A DNA stretch of 6,698 nt from an uncultured Clostridia bacterium (GTDB taxonomy: Bacteria; Bacillota; Clostridia; Lachnospirales; Lachnospiraceae), in the NCBI GenBank assembly GCA_946405675.1, contig CAMJIC010000136.1, positions 1 through 6,698 of the forward strand. The letters are read 5' to 3'. A program made the position numbers and the translations under genes. The notes below the pieces were generated by a model. The model saw only the letters and a list, made by a program, of their open reading frames with translations. It was not told where the DNA came from and ran no database searches. Positions 1 through 4,573 of this stretch are shown here, one piece after another (position 1 is the first letter of the stretch; each line of letters opens with the position of its first letter).

Positions 1-285
1 GCAGCGGAAGAGGTCGGCTACCTTCCGAAGGGAGAAGGGTGGAAATACGCCCTGGAGGGCAGGCTGGCTTATGACGGTGACAAGCCGATGAATACCAATG
101 GCGGACGTACCTCCTACGGACATGCGTTCGGCGCTTCCGGCATGGCGGATGTTTTCGAAGCAGTGACCCAGATGCGCGGGGATGCAGGAGACAGACAGAT
201 CAAGAAGCTGCCTAAGCATACCTTCCTGCGTGGATTCGGCGGTGCCCAGAACGTGCGCGCCATCATCCTGGAAGCAAACTATTAA
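1..285 (+). CDS. Thiolase family protein (SCP-x/lipid-transfer type), C-terminal fragment
   Basis: The frame is open from base 1 to a TAA at 283-285 and gives the last 94 residues of a protein whose start lies left of the window. The fragment carries the thiolase C-terminal core: an N-x-N-G-G segment (residues 31-35), then the GHAFGASG block (40-47) with the conserved catalytic His at residue 41, a helix ending TQMRGDAGDRQ, and a final G-F-G-G strand. The usual second catalytic Cys of classical acetyl-CoA acetyltransferases (CxGGG) is not present at GFGG, as in the SCP-x/SCP2-type thiolases. These enzymes make or cleave C-C bonds beside a thioester carbonyl. The stop codon overlaps the ribosome binding site of the DUF35 gene that follows, a pairing typical of thiolase-DUF35 complexes such as Ltp2-ChsH2 or PhlC-PhlB. 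The nucleophilic Cys lies in the missing N-terminal part, so catalytic competence cannot be judged. The substrate is unknown. Confidence 0.88.
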   Translation, partial: AAEEVGYLPKGEGWKYALEGRLAYDGDKPMNTNGGRTSYGHAFGASGMADVFEAVTQMRGDAGDRQIKKLPKHTFLRGFGGAQNVRAIILEANY

Positions 286-296
286 GGAGGGCAGAG

Positions 297-749
297 ATGA
301 GCGAAGAGAGGATCAAAGTCAGGACAGAGGACTTCTGGAACAGGGAGCATGTGGTTGAGAAGTTCTGGAACGGGCTGAAGGAGGGTGTGATCTACGCCAG
401 AAAATGCAAGGAGTGCGGCGCGATCGAGTTCCCGCCGCATCACGCCTGCAACACCTGCGGATACCATGAGACCGAATGGACCACCCTGAAGGGAACAGGG
501 ACGCTGAAGAGCTTTGTCTTTACGGGTGTCCTGAATGCCCGCCTGGAACTGGAGGACCGGGGGCTGAAGTATGTCTGCGGCGAGGTGGAGTTTGATGAAG
601 GCCCCGCGATCAATGCGGTCATCCTCGGGATCAACCGCAAGAAGGCAAGGGCGATCCAGCCGAAGCTGCCGGTCCGGGTAAAGCCGGTCTTCTATGATAT
701 GGGAAGGTATACGACTCTGTTCTTTGAGCTGGACGAAGAAGCTGAGTAA
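297..749 (+). CDS. DUF35 zinc-ribbon/OB-fold protein, thiolase partner
   Basis: This 150-residue protein has the full DUF35 layout: an N-terminal helix (about 12-30), a rubredoxin-like zinc ribbon with Cys37-x2-Cys40 and Cys51-x2-Cys54, and an OB-fold from about residue 60 to 145 (starting near GTGTLKSFVFT). Length and order match the family. DUF35 proteins are small non-catalytic or acyl-CoA-binding subunits that form complexes with SCP-x-like thiolases, for example ChsH2 with Ltp2 in steroid side-chain cleavage and PhlB with PhlA/PhlC in phloroglucinol acylation. The ATG at 297 is chosen because AAGGAGG (284-290) sits 6 nt upstream; that site overlaps the thiolase stop, so translation of the two is probably coupled. 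Cytoplasmic, with no signal peptide or membrane segment. The family is secure; the reaction of the complex is not known from sequence. Confidence 0.92.
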   Translation: MSEERIKVRTEDFWNREHVVEKFWNGLKEGVIYARKCKECGAIEFPPHHACNTCGYHETEWTTLKGTGTLKSFVFTGVLNARLELEDRGLKYVCGEVEFDEGPAINAVILGINRKKARAIQPKLPVRVKPVFYDMGRYTTLFFELDEEAE

Positions 750-764
750 GATTGCATGAGGTTG

Positions 765-814
765 CAGGCCGGGAAGAGGGTTCATAGAGGACTGTGGAAC
801 CGAATCCTGGCCTG
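765..814 (+). promoter_or_regulatory. Bipartite hairpin in the leader of the kinase gene
   Basis: Bases 765-774 (CAGGCCGGGA) pair with 805-814 (TCCTGGCCTG) over 10 base pairs, including one G-U pair. Inside it GGTTC (779-783) pairs with GAACC (797-801). The result is a two-step stem lying 16 nt after the DUF35 stop and 10 nt before the GC palindrome at 825-840. It could be an RNA element controlling read-through into the kinase, an mRNA processing site, or part of a bipartite terminator. It does not match a riboswitch class that I recognise. Confidence 0.5.
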
Positions 815-824
815 TGTTGTATTA

Positions 825-858
825 CCCCTGCCGGCAGGGGATGGTTTATGTTTTTGTT
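825..858 (+). terminator. Probable intrinsic terminator or attenuator
   Basis: A perfect 16-bp palindrome, CCCCTGCCGGCAGGGG (825-840), can fold as a 6-bp GC-rich stem with a CCGG loop. Starting 4 nt after it comes a T-rich stretch (845-858, with a run of five T at 850-855 broken only at its edges). This is the layout of a Rho-independent terminator, though the T-run begins a few bases late and is interrupted by A and G. It would end the thiolase-DUF35 transcript, or attenuate read-through into the kinase, since no convincing promoter is visible between it and the kinase start. Confidence 0.5.
827..840 (+). repeat. GC palindrome copy 1 (shared with 2522-2535)
   Basis: CCTGCCGGCAGGGG here matches CCTGCCGGCGGGGG at 2522-2535 at 13 of 14 positions. 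Both sit within hairpins that flank the kinase gene. A third related element at 2566-2615 has the same CCCCTGC and GGCAGGGG arms, separated by a longer loop, and shares an ATTAC lead-in with this copy (821-825 and 2563-2567). They may be one family of small dispersed palindromes, or simply convergent GC-rich hairpins. Confidence 0.4.
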
Positions 859-878
859 TCAGTGCATCATGCAGATTC

Positions 879-884
879 AGGAGG
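879..884 (+). promoter_or_regulatory. Ribosome binding site fixing the kinase start
   Basis: AGGAGG lies 7 nt upstream of the ATG at 892. The open frame extends back to 814, but that start has no such site, would fall within the hairpin leader, and adds 26 residues ahead of the first beta-strand of the kinase fold. Confidence 0.85.
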
Positions 885-891
885 CGTGAGG

Positions 892-2466
892 ATGGATTCA
901 GGATACACTTATGTGGTTGGTATGGACATGGGAACGACGAATATCAAGGCGATCATTCTCCGCTCAGATGGAGAGGTGGCTGCAGAGGAGAGCCGTCCCA
1001 GTACGCATTATAACCCGGGACTGAACATGCAGGAGCAGGACGCGGAGGAATGGTGGGAGCACGTCTGCCAGATCCTGCGGTCAGTCACCGGGCAGATCGG
1101 GGAGGAAGAGGCGAAAAAGATCAAGGGGATCTGCATCAGCTCCCATACCGTCTCCATGCTTCCGGTGTCTGAGGATGGGGTGCCCCTGTACCGTGCATTG
1201 ACGGTGCAGGACGGGCGCTCCTATGAGGAGATGGAGGAGATCGTACAGAAGGTTGGCCCGGAGCGGTTCGTGCAGATCGTCGGAGGACAGCCGGCGGTCG
1301 CATTTCTTCCCTGGAAGGTCCTGTGGTTCAGGCGGCATGAACCGGAGCTGTTTGCGAAGACCAGGTGGTTCCTGCAGGCGAGCTCCTTCATCAATTACCG
1401 ACTGACCGGCGTGATGATGACAGATCTGGACCAGACACTGAGGACACAGTGCCTGGACAGGGAAACCCTGGAGTGGTCAAAGGAAATCGGGGATGCCATG
1501 GGCGTGGATCTGGACTGGTATCTTCCGAAGATCCGGCTGGCGCAGGAGGTGATCGGGCATGTGATGCCTGAGGCTGCTGAAATGACAGGGCTTCCTGCGG
1601 GGATGCCGGTGCTGGGCGGGTGCTCTGACGCGCTGGCAGCCATGGTGGCCATCGGCCTGAACCGCCTTGGGGAGTGCGGGGAATCCTCCGGAACCACTTC
1701 CCTGGTCTTTGCGGGAACCAGCATCAAGAGCCCGGCAAACGTGCCGGTGGTGACAAGGCCATGTCCGATCGAGAGCATGCCGTGGATCTTTGACGCGCCG
1801 ATCCAGGCCTCCGGCTCCGCTCTGAAGTGGTTCATCGATACCCTCGCAGGGCCTGAGAAGGAAGAGGCAGAGCGAAGAGGGATGAACATCTATGCCTACC
1901 TGAATGAGCTTGCACTGGAGGCGGAGGCCGGAAGCGGCGGTCTTCTCTTCTTCCCTTATCTTCAGGGAGAGCGGGCACCGCTGTGGAACAATTATGCAAG
2001 CGGTATGTTTATCGGCATGCGCCTTGAGATGACAAGGGCGCAGCTGACACGTTCCATTTTCGAGGGCACGGCCTACGCTCTTCGGCATGTCATTGAGACA
2101 CTGAAAGAGGAAGGGGCTCAGATCGACTGCCTGCGGATCTGCGGCGGAGGCGCCAGGAGCCGGACCTGGAACATGATCAAGGCATCTGTCTTGAACCTGC
2201 CGGTCTATGTTCTGAACCAGACATCGGGGGATGTCCCGGTGGGGGATGCCCTGATGGCCGCGGATATCACAGATATGTTCCAGAGCCTGGAGGAAGGTGT
2301 CGCGAAGTCGGTCAAAGTGGATGAGGTCATCCAGCCGGATCCGGAGTGGGTGAAGGTCTACAACAGCCTGTATCCGTATTTTGTCAGGATGTATCAAAGC
2401 CTTGACCATGACCTGAAGGATCTGGACGGCACCCTGGAGCAGCTTCGCGCAGGCGGGATGATGTGA
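892..2466 (+). CDS. FGGY-family carbohydrate kinase (xylulokinase-like)
   Basis: This 524-residue protein, with the start set by AGGAGG at 879-884, shows the ASKHA kinase fold of the FGGY family, which transfers the gamma-phosphate of ATP to a sugar or polyol. Residues 8-22 (VVGMDMGTTNIKAII) are the phosphate-1 loop that opens domain one. GGCSDA holds Asp246, the likely catalytic base, corresponding to the Asp in GGGDN-type motifs of xylulokinases. SSGTTS (265-270) is the phosphate-2 loop, and GGGARSRTWN (from 418) is the C-terminal FGGY/adenosine motif. Length is normal for the family (480-550) and no domain is missing. Substrate cannot be read from sequence: xylulokinase-like is the closest general description, but gluconate, ribulose, glycerol or an unusual keto-sugar are possible. 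Its place beside a C-glycoside lyase pair suggests that it could phosphorylate the sugar product of C-C cleavage; this is inference. Hairpins flank it on both sides, so it may form its own transcription unit. Confidence 0.93.
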   Translation: MDSGYTYVVGMDMGTTNIKAIILRSDGEVAAEESRPSTHYNPGLNMQEQDAEEWWEHVCQILRSVTGQIGEEEAKKIKGICISSHTVSMLPVSEDGVPLYRALTVQDGRSYEEMEEIVQKVGPERFVQIVGGQPAVAFLPWKVLWFRRHEPELFAKTRWFLQASSFINYRLTGVMMTDLDQTLRTQCLDRETLEWSKEIGDAMGVDLDWYLPKIRLAQEVIGHVMPEAAEMTGLPAGMPVLGGCSDALAAMVAIGLNRLGECGESSGTTSLVFAGTSIKSPANVPVVTRPCPIESMPWIFDAPIQASGSALKWFIDTLAGPEKEEAERRGMNIYAYLNELALEAEAGSGGLLFFPYLQGERAPLWNNYASGMFIGMRLEMTRAQLTRSIFEGTAYALRHVIETLKEEGAQIDCLRICGGGARSRTWNMIKASVLNLPVYVLNQTSGDVPVGDALMAADITDMFQSLEEGVAKSVKVDEVIQPDPEWVKVYNSLYPYFVRMYQSLDHDLKDLDGTLEQLRAGGMM

Positions 2467-2502
2467 TCTTGCCAGGAGCAGAAGATATATGACATTGCGT
2501 GA

Positions 2503-2537
2503 CACCCCCGCAGCAGGATTTCCTGCCGGCGGGGGTG
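2503..2537 (+). terminator. Strong GC-rich hairpin after the kinase gene (terminator-like, no T-run)
   Basis: CACCCCCGC (2503-2511) pairs with GCGGGGGTG (2529-2537) over 9 bp. After a small internal loop, GCAGG (2513-2517) pairs with CCTGC (2522-2526), with loop ATTT. The stem begins 36 nt after the kinase stop, where a terminator is expected. However, the bases that follow are AAGCATG rather than a T-run, and the opposite strand lacks a T-run too. It may be an atypical terminator or an mRNA 3'-end stabiliser. Confidence 0.5.
2522..2535 (+). repeat. GC palindrome copy 2 (shared with 827-840)
   Basis: This is the descending arm of the hairpin at 2503-2537 and is a 13/14 match to the palindrome upstream of the kinase gene. 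With it, the kinase gene is bracketed by near-identical GC elements. Confidence 0.4.
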
Positions 2538-2547
2538 AAGCATGTGA

Positions 2548-2615
2548 CAGGGGAGGGAACGAATTACGCCCCTGCTTGCGGGCACGCTCACAGGCCGGCC
2601 AGCTGGCAGGGGCGT
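2548..2615 (+). promoter_or_regulatory. Competing inverted repeats (CAGGGG / CCCCTG / CAGGGG)
   Basis: ACGCCCCTGC (2566-2575) pairs perfectly with GCAGGGGCGT (2606-2615), a 10-bp stem enclosing 30 nt that itself contains the palindrome GGCCGGCC (2593-2600). The same CCCCTG (2569-2574) can instead pair with CAGGGG at 2548-2553. The two folds exclude each other, an arrangement seen in RNA switches, but there is no downstream T-run to make either one a standard terminator. Function unknown. Confidence 0.4.
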
Positions 2616-2678
2616 GACTTGATACCAGCGAATTGTGGAAAGGGATTCCAAAACGAAAAAAAACAGAAAAAAAGTAAC

Positions 2679-2716
2679 CTGAGATGATCAGAGGATTTTC
2701 TGAAACGGGGGTTCAG
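2679..2716 (+). promoter_or_regulatory. Two small CTGA/TCAG dyads, possible operator
   Basis: CTGA-5 nt-TCAG (2679-2691) is followed by CTGAA-7 nt-TTCAG (2700-2716). They lie 60-100 bp upstream of the candidate -10 box, where an activator or repressor could bind. No named regulator site is matched, and dyads this short arise by chance. Confidence 0.25.
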
Positions 2717-2754
2717 GCTTATTTGATTATCGGAATAAGATAAATAATAAGATG

Positions 2755-2780
2755 TTGCAGTTTTGCAGAGCTTCTATAAT
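2755..2780 (+). promoter_or_regulatory. Candidate promoter for the flavoprotein gene
   Basis: A perfect -10 box TATAAT is at 2775-2780. Upstream, TTGCAG occurs twice as a direct repeat (2755-2760 and 2763-2768). The first could act as a -35 box, but the spacing of 14 nt is short, and at 17 nt spacing only a poor match is found. The AT-rich stretch 2718-2750 could help. Transcription would begin near 2787, leaving a leader of about 200 nt. An activator-dependent promoter would explain the weak -35. Confidence 0.4.
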
Positions 2781-2820
2781 GAGGATACTTGTGGAAGATC
2801 CGATGACTGTATAACTCCGG

Positions 2821-2847
2821 GCCTGAGCTGGAAGTGAGGCTTCAGGC
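2821..2847 (+). promoter_or_regulatory. Small stem-loop in the flavoprotein leader
   Basis: GCCTGA (2821-2826) pairs with TCAGGC (2842-2847) and, past a bulged T, GC pairs with GC. It lies inside the predicted leader of about 200 nt. It is too short to assign to a known element. Confidence 0.25.
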
Positions 2848-2974
2848 AGGAGCAAAGGCAGAAGGCGTTGCCCGTGGGAGCTGGCTGCTTTTGGAGCGCA
2901 GGGCATCGGAATCGGATATTTGGAACGATGGTATCTGTCAGGGAAAAGACGCATATCGGGAATCAGGAAGGAAT

Positions 2975-2980
2975 AAGGAG
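2975..2980 (+). promoter_or_regulatory. Ribosome binding site fixing the flavoprotein start
   Basis: AAGGAG lies 7 nt before the ATG at 2988. The frame stays open back to a TTG at 2868, but the extra 40 residues have no ribosome binding site and do not resemble a flavodoxin N-terminus, which begins with the beta-strand MLHVLGLSFG. Confidence 0.85.
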
Positions 2981-2987
2981 AGATACA

Positions 2988-4013
2988 ATGCTGCACGTAC
3001 TGGGACTTTCGTTTGGGAAGAAGAATGCAAACTGTGATATTCTGTGTAAGGAGGCGCTCTTTGGCGCAAGGGAAGCATTTCCGGATGCACAGATCAAGTT
3101 TATCAATACCCAGAGGCTGAAGATCGACCGCTGCATCGGCTGCGGCGCATGTTCGACTGCCCTGGAGCACGGCAAAGACAACAAGTGCATCGTGAAGGAT
3201 GATTTCCAGATGGTGGAGAACTGGATCCGCTGGGCGGATTCGATCATCCTTGTGGCGCCGGTCTACGCGCTGCAGCCGGTGGGACAGTTCAAGAACATGG
3301 TGGACCGTTATTCCTGCCGCCACGATACCTCCGCGATCAACTGGGTGCTGGATAAGAGGCGCAACGGCGAGATGCCTGGCAACCCGGACGACTATCCGCT
3401 GCAGCGGCTTCGGGTGAAGTCGGTGTCCTATGTCTCGGTCGGCGGCGCGACCACGGAGGACTGGACCTCCATGGGAACCTGCTCCCTGCATATCTTTGGC
3501 TTCCCGACCATGATGAACGTGGTCTCCAACTACAACGCCAACAGCATGGGCACTATCGGCAATCCGTACCTCAAGGAGGAGCTGATTGACCACATGCATG
3601 AGATCGGAAAGCGCACGGCGCAGGCCTACGGCAAGGAGAAGTCCGAGATCGAGTATTACAACCCGAAGGACGGAGACGGCATCTGCCCGGTCTGCCACCA
3701 GAGGCTCCTTACCATCGAGCGCACGGGAACCAATGTGACCTGCCCGATCTGCGGCACACATGGAACCCTCTCCATCGAAGACGGAAAGATCAAGGTGAAC
3801 TGGCCGGCGTCCGAGTTCGAGCGGGCACGCGGCACCTTCAAGGGACTGCGTGAGCATACCACCGAGATCCAGGGCTTTGGCGCGATCTGCGGGCCGAAGA
3901 TCATGGCGAACAAGGAGATGCTGGACGAGAAGATGGACAGCCGCATCAAGAAGTTCGATGAGGCAATCGGCGCATTGCAGGAGACGGAAGCGGACATTCC
4001 GTGGAATGTCTGA
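2988..4013 (+). CDS. Flavodoxin-like NAD(P)H-dependent FMN reductase with Fe-S-type cysteines and C-terminal zinc ribbon
   Basis: This 341-residue protein starts with a flavodoxin-fold domain (about 1-215). LGLSFGKKNANCDIL (5-19) matches the phosphate-binding loop of NADPH-dependent FMN reductases. Cys49-x2-Cys52-x2-Cys55 with Cys67, followed by KDDF, resembles the cluster motif of iron-sulfur flavoproteins. APVYALQPVGQFKNMVDR (90-107) is the PxY flavin loop and the following helix. A second part (about 230-270) has Cys233-x2-Cys236 and Cys252-x2-Cys255 in a zinc-ribbon or rubredoxin-like pattern, then a helical tail to 341. Typical members are 180-250 residues, so the C-terminal extension is unusual. 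It probably moves electrons from NAD(P)H through FMN, and possibly a cluster, to a substrate or partner protein. Spacing to the next gene is 155 nt, filled by hairpins. It is cytoplasmic. Possible roles are reducing the aromatic substrate or supplying a partner enzyme; neither can be settled from sequence. Confidence 0.85.
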   Translation: MLHVLGLSFGKKNANCDILCKEALFGAREAFPDAQIKFINTQRLKIDRCIGCGACSTALEHGKDNKCIVKDDFQMVENWIRWADSIILVAPVYALQPVGQFKNMVDRYSCRHDTSAINWVLDKRRNGEMPGNPDDYPLQRLRVKSVSYVSVGGATTEDWTSMGTCSLHIFGFPTMMNVVSNYNANSMGTIGNPYLKEELIDHMHEIGKRTAQAYGKEKSEIEYYNPKDGDGICPVCHQRLLTIERTGTNVTCPICGTHGTLSIEDGKIKVNWPASEFERARGTFKGLREHTTEIQGFGAICGPKIMANKEMLDEKMDSRIKKFDEAIGALQETEADIPWNV

Positions 4014-4030
4014 TTGTTTCACAGGCTTTC

Positions 4031-4088
4031 AGATCTGTCACGGAATGCACGATACAGCAAGGTGTATGCGTGAATTGGTGACAGGTCT
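4031..4088 (+). promoter_or_regulatory. Long stem-loop upstream of the DUF6379 gene (hairpin A)
   Basis: AGATCTGTCAC (4031-4041) pairs with GTGACAGGTCT (4078-4088), 11 bp with one T-G. After small internal loops AAT pairs with ATT (4044-4046 and 4074-4076), CACG with CGTG (4048-4051 and 4069-4072), and ATACA with TGTAT (4052-4056 and 4063-4067), closing a GCAAGG loop. About 23 pairs form within 58 nt. A weakly T-rich tail (TCTTTGTTGT, 4086-4095) follows the core stem, so it may act as a terminator or attenuator between the flavoprotein and the lyase genes. It could also be a processing site or a protein-binding RNA. Confidence 0.6.
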
Positions 4089-4092
4089 TTGT

Positions 4093-4138
4093 TGTAACGA
4101 TTCGGCATGTTTCCCGCTGAGGGAGCCGGATCGTTGCG
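4093..4138 (+). promoter_or_regulatory. Second tandem stem-loop upstream of the DUF6379 gene (hairpin B)
   Basis: AACGATTCGGC (4096-4106) pairs with GCCGGATCGTT (4125-4135), 11 bp with one T-G, and weaker pairs extend it to 4093-4138. Past a 5-nt bulge, TCCC (4112-4115) pairs with GGGA (4121-4124) around a GCTGA loop. No T-run follows. It ends 19 nt before the ribosome binding site of the DUF6379 gene. It could be a regulatory RNA domain, a translation control element, or, as DNA, a regulator's dyad. Confidence 0.55.
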
Positions 4139-4168
4139 TAACATTATCATCACACACGGAGGATAGCT

Positions 4169-4561
4169 ATGGTACAAAGAGTGATCTATGATCCGAATGG
4201 GTTCAGGAATGTGGAAAAGGACGGCAAGGTGATCGGATATTGCTTCGGCTACAAGGCGCAGTATTACCGTGGATTCTCCCCGTCCATCGTGCGCGGTGTC
4301 AAGATCTGCGTAGATGGGGAAGAGGCGCCCCAGGACGCGATTCTTTTCACGAACAAGGGAGAGACATTTACCCTTAATGAGCTGACGACCGTGGTGGATG
4401 CAGACATGCGCTGGGAATACGGCGAGTATGCCTGTTTTACGGTGCTGAAGGAAGGCGGGCTTGCTGCCGGGAAGCATCATATTGACACGGAGATTACGAT
4501 CTGCCCGTCTTACATGCCGTTCCCAAATGTTGCGGTGACCGGCACGGACTTCGAGATTTAA
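4169..4561 (+). CDS. DUF6379 protein, C-glycoside deglycosidase beta-subunit family
   Basis: This 130-residue protein carries the signature of the DUF6379/C-glycoside deglycosidase beta domain. YYRGFSPSIV (32-41) is followed by KICVDGEE (45-52), Trp82 in RWEYGEYACFTV, the EGGLAAGKHH turn (95-104) and a PSYMP block (113-117). The pattern of alternating strands fits an all-beta sandwich. In the characterised DgpB-DgpC, DfgA-DfgB and CarB-CarC lyases this small subunit packs on the TIM-barrel subunit and helps shape the active site, but it holds no obvious catalytic centre of its own. The ATG at 4169 is supported by GGAGG at 4158-4162, 6 nt away. The stop codon overlaps the AGGAGG of the next gene, so the two are probably made in a fixed ratio by coupled translation. 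The family call is firm. Other partnerships of DUF6379 exist, so the substrate remains open. Confidence 0.88.
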   Translation: MVQRVIYDPNGFRNVEKDGKVIGYCFGYKAQYYRGFSPSIVRGVKICVDGEEAPQDAILFTNKGETFTLNELTTVVDADMRWEYGEYACFTVLKEGGLAAGKHHIDTEITICPSYMPFPNVAVTGTDFEI

Positions 4562-4566
4562 GGAGG
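4561..4566 (+). promoter_or_regulatory. Ribosome binding site fixing the TIM-barrel start
   Basis: AGGAGG overlaps the final base of the DUF6379 stop codon and sits 7 nt before the ATG at 4574. The GTG at 4568 is in frame but only 1 nt from this site, too close to be used, so 4574 is the likely start. Confidence 0.88.
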
Positions 4567-4573
4567 AGTGAAC

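Larger units (their letters stand above)
2467..2987 (+). other. 521-nt non-coding region between kinase and flavoprotein genes
   Basis: No open frame here has both a credible ribosome binding site and a recognisable protein. In order it contains a strong GC hairpin (2503-2537), a set of competing CAGGGG/CCCCTG segments (2548-2615), an A-rich patch (2650-2673), two small dyads (2679-2691 and 2700-2716), an AT-rich stretch (2718-2750), a possible promoter (-10 at 2775-2780) and a leader of about 200 nt before the flavoprotein gene. I do not recognise a known riboswitch, tRNA or small RNA. An unidentified structured RNA is possible. Confidence 0.7.

Noticed and set aside
814..891. An upstream start for the kinase, adding 26 residues
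   Set aside because: No ribosome binding site precedes it, it overlaps the terminator-like hairpin, and AGGAGG is placed ideally for the ATG at 892.
1477..2505. A 342-residue minus-strand open frame inside the kinase gene
   Set aside because: It lies antisense to conserved FGGY motifs and has no plausible ribosome binding site or family match.
2503..2615. A CRISPR array or tRNA in the GC-rich repeats
   Set aside because: There are no regularly spaced identical repeats with unique spacers, and no cloverleaf with the conserved TTC-type arm.
2641..2673. The GGAA...TTCC dyad and A-rich patch as a terminator for the minus strand
   Set aside because: Read on the minus strand, the T-rich run comes before the small stem rather than after it, and no minus-strand gene ends here.
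2499..2687. A 62-residue + strand open frame after the kinase gene
   Set aside because: It begins inside the GC hairpin, lacks a ribosome binding site, and its Lys-rich end merely reflects the A-rich patch.
2868..2987. An upstream TTG start for the flavoprotein, adding 40 residues
   Set aside because: No ribosome binding site; the added residues precede the normal first beta-strand of the flavodoxin fold, while AAGGAG lies 7 nt from the ATG at 2988.
2727..4022. A 431-residue minus-strand open frame over the flavoprotein gene
   Set aside because: It is a shadow of a well-supported + strand gene; its composition (many His, Arg, Leu, Asp) is typical of antisense translation, and no family is recognisable.
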